From Prevotella sp. UBA4330 (GTDB lineage: Bacteria; Bacteroidota; Bacteroidia; Bacteroidales; Bacteroidaceae), in the NCBI GenBank assembly GCA_002394385.1, contig DGTS01000039.1:110339-121364 (forward strand): a stretch of 11,026 nucleotides of DNA, in the 5' to 3' direction. The notes beneath the pieces are model-generated. The model saw only the letters and a list, made by a program, of their open reading frames with translations. It was not told the origin of the DNA and did no database searches. This document shows, piece after piece, positions 7,905 through 11,026 of the stretch. Each line of letters begins with the position of its first letter. The first letter of the stretch is position 1. The translations under genes and the position numbers were made by a program.

Positions 7905-7935
7905 CAAAAATATGAAATAATGTGCAAATAACAAA
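7905..7935 (-). promoter_or_regulatory. Bacteroidetes-type promoter of the giant-protein unit
   Basis: On the minus strand TTTG (7935-7932), a 19-bp spacer and TATTTTTG (7912-7905) match TTTG-N19-TAnnTTTG in every defined position and in spacing. Initiation would fall near 7898, giving a leader of about 230 nt (about 290 nt if the ATG at 7606 is used). The leader would include all four 22-bp-period palindromes. Confidence 0.7.
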
Positions 7936-7975
7936 GGGAAAAAGGGGAAAAATAATATTCCAGAAGGAAACAAAT

Positions 7976-8015
7976 GCCATATTGTAATGATAATGTAACA
8001 AATATGGCGTTTTTT
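7976..8015 (+). other. Terminator-like inverted repeat with T6 tract, no plus-strand gene upstream
   Basis: GCCATATTGT (7976-7985) pairs with ACAAATATGGC (7998-8008), with a one-base bulge and a 12-nt loop. G and then six T follow at 8009-8015. On the plus strand this is the shape of an intrinsic terminator, but the stem is A/T rich and no gene or recognisable promoter precedes it. It may insulate upp from plus-strand transcripts entering from the left, end a small RNA, or be a protein site. Confidence 0.4.
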
Positions 8016-8018
8016 ATG

Positions 8019-8034
8019 ACATCTTTTAAGATGT
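8019..8034. repeat. Perfect 7-2-7 palindrome upstream of the upp promoter
   Basis: ACATCTT, TT, AAGATGT is a perfect inverted repeat 51 bp upstream of the upp -33 element and about 83 bp upstream of that of the giant gene. Its length fits a dimeric regulator's site, but a chance A/T-rich palindrome cannot be excluded. Confidence 0.4.
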
Positions 8035-8085
8035 TTCCAATGTTTGCGAGGGATTAAAGAAGAAAGGAAAAAACAGGAGTCGATT

Positions 8086-8117
8086 TTTGGTGTTTCGGTT
8101 TGTTTGCCTTACCTTTG
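8086..8117 (+). promoter_or_regulatory. Bacteroidetes-type promoter of upp
   Basis: TTTG at 8086-8089, a 20-bp spacer, then TACCTTTG at 8110-8117 match the Bacteroidetes consensus. Initiation near 8124 gives a leader of about 43 nt before the upp ATG. No attenuator or riboswitch-like fold is evident in that short leader. Confidence 0.75.
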
Positions 8118-8166
8118 CAGTCATACTCTTAAACTATAATAACCTCGACAATAAACACTCAGATAT

Positions 8167-8826
8167 ATGAAGACAATAAACCTTTCAGAACAGAACTCGG
8201 TGCTAAACCAGTATTTGGCCGAGATTCGCGACATCGGCTATCAGAAGAACCGACTGTTGTTCCGCAACAACATCAAGCGTATCGGCGAGGTAATGGCATA
8301 CGAGATTTCAAAGACACTGGCCTACGAGCCGTCGTTCGTGGAAACGCCGCTGGGTACTGCAGGACTGGCGCTGCCTAAAGACAACATCGTGATTGCCACC
8401 GTGCTGCGTGCGGGATTGCCTTTCCATGAGGGGATGCTGCATGTGTTCGACCATGCCGAGAATGGCTTCGTTAGCGCGTTCCGCATGTACACCAACCGCG
8501 AGCACACCGAGGTGGGCATCCACACCGAGTATATAGCATGTCCGTCGGTGGAGGGAAAGACGCTGATTATTGCCGACCCTATGCTTGCCACTGGCGGTTC
8601 GATGGCTGCCGCATACGAGGCGCTGCTGAAGCATGGCAAGCCGAAGAGCGTGCATGTGGCTTGTGTTATCGCCACCCCTGAGGGCATCGAGGTGGTGAAG
8701 AATGCTCTGCCAGAGGAGCATGCCACTATCTGGGCTGCCGCCATCGACCCTGGAATGAACGAGCATAAATACATCGTTCCAGGCTTCGGCGATGCCGGCG
8801 ACCTGTGTTTTGGTGAAAAACTATAG
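8167..8826 (+). CDS. upp: Uracil phosphoribosyltransferase
   Basis: This cytoplasmic enzyme converts uracil and PRPP to UMP and pyrophosphate, the main uracil-salvage step. At 219 residues it is close to the usual 208-220. Family signatures are ATVLRAGLPFHEGM at 77-90, the PRPP-binding loop IIADPMLATGGS at 134-145 and the uracil-binding segment YIVPGFGDAGDLCFG at 202-216. ATG at 8167 follows a promoter by a short leader and has no Shine-Dalgarno sequence, as is usual in this group. The gene is divergent from the giant-protein unit and convergent with the methyltransferase gene. Its last codons AAA CTA TAG overlap the end of that gene by 6 bp. No terminator lies between the two. It appears complete and intact, with no missing key residue. 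Confidence 0.98.
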   Translation: MKTINLSEQNSVLNQYLAEIRDIGYQKNRLLFRNNIKRIGEVMAYEISKTLAYEPSFVETPLGTAGLALPKDNIVIATVLRAGLPFHEGMLHVFDHAENGFVSAFRMYTNREHTEVGIHTEYIACPSVEGKTLIIADPMLATGGSMAAAYEALLKHGKPKSVHVACVIATPEGIEVVKNALPEEHATIWAAAIDPGMNEHKYIVPGFGDAGDLCFGEKL

Positions 8827-9447
8827 TTTCCTTATTATCGTCAGTCCGTCGCGCAAGGGGAGGATGACACGTTCCACGCGGTTGTCGCGTGCTATATAGT
8901 CGTTGAAGTCCTCGATGCCCTGCGTCTGGCGGTCGGCGGGTTTCGGTTGCTCCAGCACGTGACCGTCCCACAGGGTGTTGTCGGCAAGAATGAAGCCGCC
9001 GGGGCGCAACAGACCAAGCACGGTCTCGTAAGTTTCGAGGTAAGTGCGCTTGTCGCCGTCGATGAAAGCCATGTCGAACTCAATGCCAAGGCGGGGAGCC
9101 TCGATGTTGGCATCGCCGATGATGAACTCAATCTTATTAGCCACCGCCGAGCCTTCAATCCACGGGCGGGTGAAGTCTTCCATCTCGTCGTTTATCTCGA
9201 AGGTATATATGCGACCGCCTTCGGGAAGCCCTTCGGCCATGCAGATGGCACTGTAACCGCTGAATGTGCCCACCTCGAGGATGTTCTGCGGGCGTATCAT
9301 CTCGACAATCATCTTCAGCAGACGGCCTTGCAAATGACCGCTTGCCATGCGTCCGCGCAGCAGATGCACATTAGTGGCACGCCAGAGGCGGTAGAGATAG
9401 TCGCCTTCGGGGTCGATGTGGTCGAGAATGTATTCGTCGATGGACAT
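8821..9447 (-). CDS. Class I SAM-dependent O-methyltransferase (COMT/YrrM-like)
   Basis: A 208-residue soluble methyltransferase of the small metal-dependent O-methyltransferase family (catechol/caffeoyl-CoA type). SAM motif I is ILEVGTFSGYSAI at residues 56-68; the acidic residue that usually binds the SAM ribose is in YTFEIN (Glu84). Metal-ligand candidates are Asp130 in FIDGDK and Asp156-Asn157 in ADNTLW, as in the family. In bacteria these enzymes may act on small catechol-like molecules or on RNA (YrrM/TrmR-type tRNA modification); the substrate here cannot be told. It lies downstream of aroQ on the same strand, separated by 167 bp of repeat-rich DNA. Its start (ATG at 9447) has an A-rich leader (AAAAA before ATG) and no Shine-Dalgarno sequence. 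The 3' end overlaps upp by 6 bp tail to tail. Confidence 0.92.
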   Translation of the reverse strand: MSIDEYILDHIDPEGDYLYRLWRATNVHLLRGRMASGHLQGRLLKMIVEMIRPQNILEVGTFSGYSAICMAEGLPEGGRIYTFEINDEMEDFTRPWIEGSAVANKIEFIIGDANIEAPRLGIEFDMAFIDGDKRTYLETYETVLGLLRPGGFILADNTLWDGHVLEQPKPADRQTQGIEDFNDYIARDNRVERVILPLRDGLTIIRKL

Positions 9448-9456
9448 TTTTTATAG

Positions 9457-9484
9457 TTTAGAGTTGAAAGTTTAGAGTGTAGAG
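9457..9484 (-). repeat. Heptad tandem repeat in the methyltransferase leader
   Basis: Plus-strand units are TTTAGAG (9457), TTGAAAG (9464), TTTAGAG (9471) and TGTAGAG (9478). They sit 10 nt from the methyltransferase start. Related GTAGAGT and GTAGAAT heptads recur at 9500-9520. In the transcript the stretch from 9448 to 9528 contains no G, so it should be nearly unstructured. Confidence 0.75.
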
Positions 9485-9493
9485 TTATGAATT

Positions 9494-9610
9494 GATAATG
9501 TAGAGTGTAGAATGTAGAATTATGATTACAACTATGGAGCATGTATTCAATGCCCGGTTTCTCAAAGGTAATCATAATTCTACACTCTGCATTCTGCATT
9601 CTACATTATC
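9494..9610. repeat. Long imperfect inverted repeat between aroQ and the methyltransferase
   Basis: The core is a perfect 16-bp inverted repeat: GTAGAATTATGATTAC at 9514-9529 and its complement at 9568-9583, around a 38-bp loop. The arms extend outward with a 7-bp length difference to GATAATGTAGA at 9494 and TCTACATTATC at 9600-9610. The outer arms are built of GTAGAAT-like heptads. It may act as a transcription terminator for aroQ, as an RNA stability element, or be a small dispersed palindromic element. No transposase gene is associated. Confidence 0.75.
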
Positions 9611-9614
9611 CATT

Positions 9615-10031
9615 CTACATTAAGAACGAGCACACTGCCAGGCGGTAACTGTCCATGCCAAAGCCGCAGATGACGCCTTTGCATGCGGCGGAAATCATTG
9701 ACTTGTGGCGGAACTCCTCGCGGGTGTGAACGTTAGAGATATGCACCTCAATGACTGGAGCCTTGATGGCGCGTATGCAGTCGTGCAGCGCCACGCTGGT
9801 GTGTGTGTAGGCTCCGGCATTGAGCACGATGCCGTCGTAGGTGAACCCAACTTCCTGCATCTTGTCAATCATCTCGCCCTCGATATTGCTTTGGAAATAG
9901 TCTATTTCCACTTGCGGGAAGTCCTTGCGCAGTGTGTCGAGAAAACTCTCCATGCTGCTGTTGCCATAGATGCCTGGCTCGCGTGTGCCGAGCAGGTTAA
10001 GGTTTGGACCGTTGAGAATAAGAAGTTTCAT
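9615..10031 (-). CDS. aroQ: Type II 3-dehydroquinate dehydratase
   Basis: This cytoplasmic enzyme dehydrates 3-dehydroquinate to 3-dehydroshikimate, the third step of the shikimate pathway; type II enzymes are small dodecamer-forming proteins. At 138 residues it is slightly short of the usual 140-150. Signatures in order are LILNGPNLNLLGTREPGIYG at 4-23 with the catalytic Tyr22, FQSNIEGEMID at 46-56, LNAGAYTHTS at 70-79 with substrate-binding Asn71, EVHISNVHTREEFRHKS at 95-111 with the catalytic His97, and GFGMDSYRLA at 123-132. After YRLA the family normally continues with a short helix; here the protein ends in VCSFLM, and the last codon and stop fall in repeat-like DNA. The start is ATG at 10031, immediately after an octad repeat array. 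It lies downstream of the glycohydrolase gene and probably shares its transcript, since no promoter is visible between them. Confidence 0.97.
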   Translation of the reverse strand: MKLLILNGPNLNLLGTREPGIYGNSSMESFLDTLRKDFPQVEIDYFQSNIEGEMIDKMQEVGFTYDGIVLNAGAYTHTSVALHDCIRAIKAPVIEVHISNVHTREEFRHKSMISAACKGVICGFGMDSYRLAVCSFLM

Positions 10032-10033
10032 TG

Positions 10034-10142
10034 TTTGTGAGTTTATAAGTTTGTGAGTTTATAAGTTTGTGAGTTTATGAGTTTATAAGTTTATGAGTTT
10101 ATAAGTTTGTGAGTTGTGAGTTATGAGTTTGTGAGTTATGAG
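10034..10142 (-). repeat. Octad tandem repeat array in the aroQ leader
   Basis: Fourteen units run without interruption: plus-strand TTTGTGAG, TTTATAAG and TTTATGAG (8 bp), with three 7-bp variants (TTGTGAG once, TTATGAG twice) at the distal end. The first six units start at 10034, 10042, 10050, 10058, 10066 and 10074. The array begins 2 nt before the aroQ ATG and nearly fills the 118-bp gap to the glycohydrolase gene. The plus strand has no C here, so the aroQ transcript has no G over about 109 nt. Confidence 0.92.
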
Positions 10143-10149
10143 TTTATCT

Positions 10150-10941
10150 TTATACTATATCGTTTATCACGGTGTCGCAAAATTGTGTTACGATGTCGAG
10201 CATGTCCTTGGGGAGATAACCCAAGGCATGGTCAACTATTTCGTCTGGAATGTCATAGTATGCCTCGGCTATAGAGCCTGTTATGGCTCCCTTTGTGTCG
10301 GTGTCGCCATCGGCAAGTACTGCCTTGCGCACGGCATCCTCGAAACTCTCGCTCTCGAGGAAACAACTTATGGCGGCGGGCACCGTCTCCTGACACGTGC
10401 CGTCGAAATGTCCAAGCGAGCCGATGCGCATTACATCCTTTAGCGACGGTATATCATAGCCGAACTTCCTTTTTACGGCATGCTCCACCTCGTCTTTCGT
10501 TATGCGCACCGTGCGCAGCCAGTAGATGAGTGTTGCTGTGCACTGTGCACCGCGGATGCCTTCCTCGTGGTTGTGGCTCACCTCTGCCGAGCGTTTGGCC
10601 TCCTGCATCACCGTGTCGATGTCGTTGAATAGCCATCCCACCGAACTTACGCGCATGGCGGAGCCATTGCCGTAAGAGCCGTAGGGCTTGTGCTCGTCGG
10701 CAAAAACCCAGTCGGAGAACATTCCTCCATAACTGCCCATTGGGGTGGGATAGCGGCGGCACCACTCAACGAGCGACTCGGCGTAGTCGCGATGGTTCAT
10801 CACTGCGTCGGCAATGGCAATGGTGCAGATGGTGTCGTCGGTGTAATTGCAGTCGGATGTGAACAGTTCAAATCCTGCCTGAGGTGCAGGCCCGAATTCA
10901 AACCTCGACCCTACGATGTCGCCTATTATTGCTCCTAACAT
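10150..10941 (-). CDS. ADP-ribosylglycohydrolase family protein (DraG/ARH fold)
   Basis: A 263-residue cytoplasmic protein of the ADP-ribosyl(glyco)hydrolase family, whose members remove ADP-ribose from modified arginines, DNA bases or other acceptors using two metal ions. Family landmarks are GAIIGDIVGSRFE at 3-15, the metal-binding YTDDT at 33-37, YGNGSAMR at 90-97, SHNHEEGIRGAQ at 122-133, and the C-terminal metal site DGDTDTKGAITGSIAEAYY at 211-229. The family usually has GGDxDT there; here the first Gly is Asp. All metal-ligand positions I can recognise are kept, so activity is likely, but the substrate is unknown. No ADP-ribosyltransferase partner is in the window, so a nitrogenase-type regulatory pair or a toxin-antitoxin pair is not supported here. 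It is the first gene of a possible transcript with aroQ and the methyltransferase. The start ATG at 10941 lacks a close Shine-Dalgarno sequence. Confidence 0.93.
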   Translation of the reverse strand: MLGAIIGDIVGSRFEFGPAPQAGFELFTSDCNYTDDTICTIAIADAVMNHRDYAESLVEWCRRYPTPMGSYGGMFSDWVFADEHKPYGSYGNGSAMRVSSVGWLFNDIDTVMQEAKRSAEVSHNHEEGIRGAQCTATLIYWLRTVRITKDEVEHAVKRKFGYDIPSLKDVMRIGSLGHFDGTCQETVPAAISCFLESESFEDAVRKAVLADGDTDTKGAITGSIAEAYYDIPDEIVDHALGYLPKDMLDIVTQFCDTVINDIV

Positions 10942-10967
10942 ATTGTGAGATTTTAAACCCCTTCCAT

Positions 10968-10981
10968 CTCCCCGAGGGGAG
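10968..10981. repeat. GC-rich perfect palindrome upstream of the glycohydrolase gene
   Basis: CTCCCC-GA-GGGGAG is a perfect inverted repeat 27 bp before the glycohydrolase start, flanked by AAACCCC on the left and GGGTT on the right, which could lengthen the stem imperfectly. It stands out from the A/T-rich flanks. From memory, CCCTCCCCTCGGGGAG-like motifs are dispersed in Bacteroidetes intergenic DNA, so this may be one copy of a repeat family. An upstream gene's terminator is another possibility. Confidence 0.5.
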
Positions 10982-11002
10982 GGTTGAGGATGATTATACT
11001 TG

Positions 11003-11026
11003 TTGTTTGGTCATCTGGTTGTTTGG
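11003..11026 (-). repeat. Possible octad repeat array cut by the right edge
   Basis: Plus-strand TTGTTTGG (11003-11010), TCATCTGG (11011-11018) and TTGTTTGG (11019-11026) read as alternating octads with a 16-bp higher period. The array reaches the window end, so its length is unknown. It would lie in the leader of the glycohydrolase gene if that gene is transcribed from further right. Confidence 0.4.

Noticed and set aside
8308..8774. Two frames of about 150 codons antisense to upp
   Set aside because: They are shadows of the well-conserved uracil phosphoribosyltransferase, with no start context, promoter or domain of their own.
9563..9570. Possible promoter for the methyltransferase (minus-strand TACCTTTG)
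   Set aside because: The -7 match is perfect and equal to that of upp, but no TTTG lies 19-21 bp upstream, and the site is embedded in the inverted-repeat arm and loop. Possible but not supported.
9315..9599. A 94-codon minus-strand frame across the aroQ-methyltransferase gap
   Set aside because: Its N-terminal half is translated heptad repeat and inverted-repeat DNA, and the rest overlaps the methyltransferase start in another frame.
10150..10941. Toxin-antitoxin or nitrogenase-type ADP-ribosylation pair
   Set aside because: The hydrolase-family gene is clear, but no ADP-ribosyltransferase or nif gene lies beside it; its visible neighbours are aroQ and repeats. A partner beyond 11026 cannot be excluded.

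Overview
The window looks like chromosome of a Bacteroidales bacterium, most likely Prevotella or a close relative. Three things support this. Promoters fit the Bacteroidetes pattern TTTG-N19/20-TAnnTTTG. Start codons mostly lack Shine-Dalgarno sequences. A giant secreted protein ends in a short sorting-domain-like tail of the type (YDLQGR...GVYIMNGKK) common in these organisms. The genus is an inference from style, not proven.

Layout, left to right. (1) Positions 1-617, minus: the first 205 codons of ATP-dependent phosphoenolpyruvate carboxykinase (pckA), with a clear promoter at 691-721. (2) Positions 851-7935, minus: a two-gene unit. It has a consensus promoter (7905-7935), a leader of about 230 nt carrying four palindromes at an exact 22-bp period (7771-7853), a 2179-residue secreted protein built of seven diverged repeats, a 71-residue acidic protein 4 nt downstream, and a terminator-like hairpin. 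(3) Positions 7936-8166: the rest of a divergent intergenic region, with two more inverted repeats and the upp promoter. (4) Positions 8167-8826, plus: uracil phosphoribosyltransferase (upp). (5) Positions 8821-11026, minus: a row of an ADP-ribosylglycohydrolase-family protein, type II 3-dehydroquinate dehydratase (aroQ) and a class I O-methyltransferase. The methyltransferase converges on upp so tightly that the two stop codons share one palindromic CTATAG.

The housekeeping genes serve unrelated pathways: gluconeogenesis or fermentative C4 metabolism, pyrimidine salvage and the shikimate pathway. They do not form one functional system. The least explained material is the giant repeat protein with its small partner and its palindromic leader. 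Next come the short-period repeats before the start codons of the 8.8-11 kb gene row: heptads before the methyltransferase, octads before aroQ, and a possible octad array at the window edge before the glycohydrolase. In two of these the transcript would contain no G for about 80-110 nt.

I see no tRNA, rRNA, CRISPR array, transposase or phage gene. All annotations rest on reading the sequence and on remembered family features; no database search was run.
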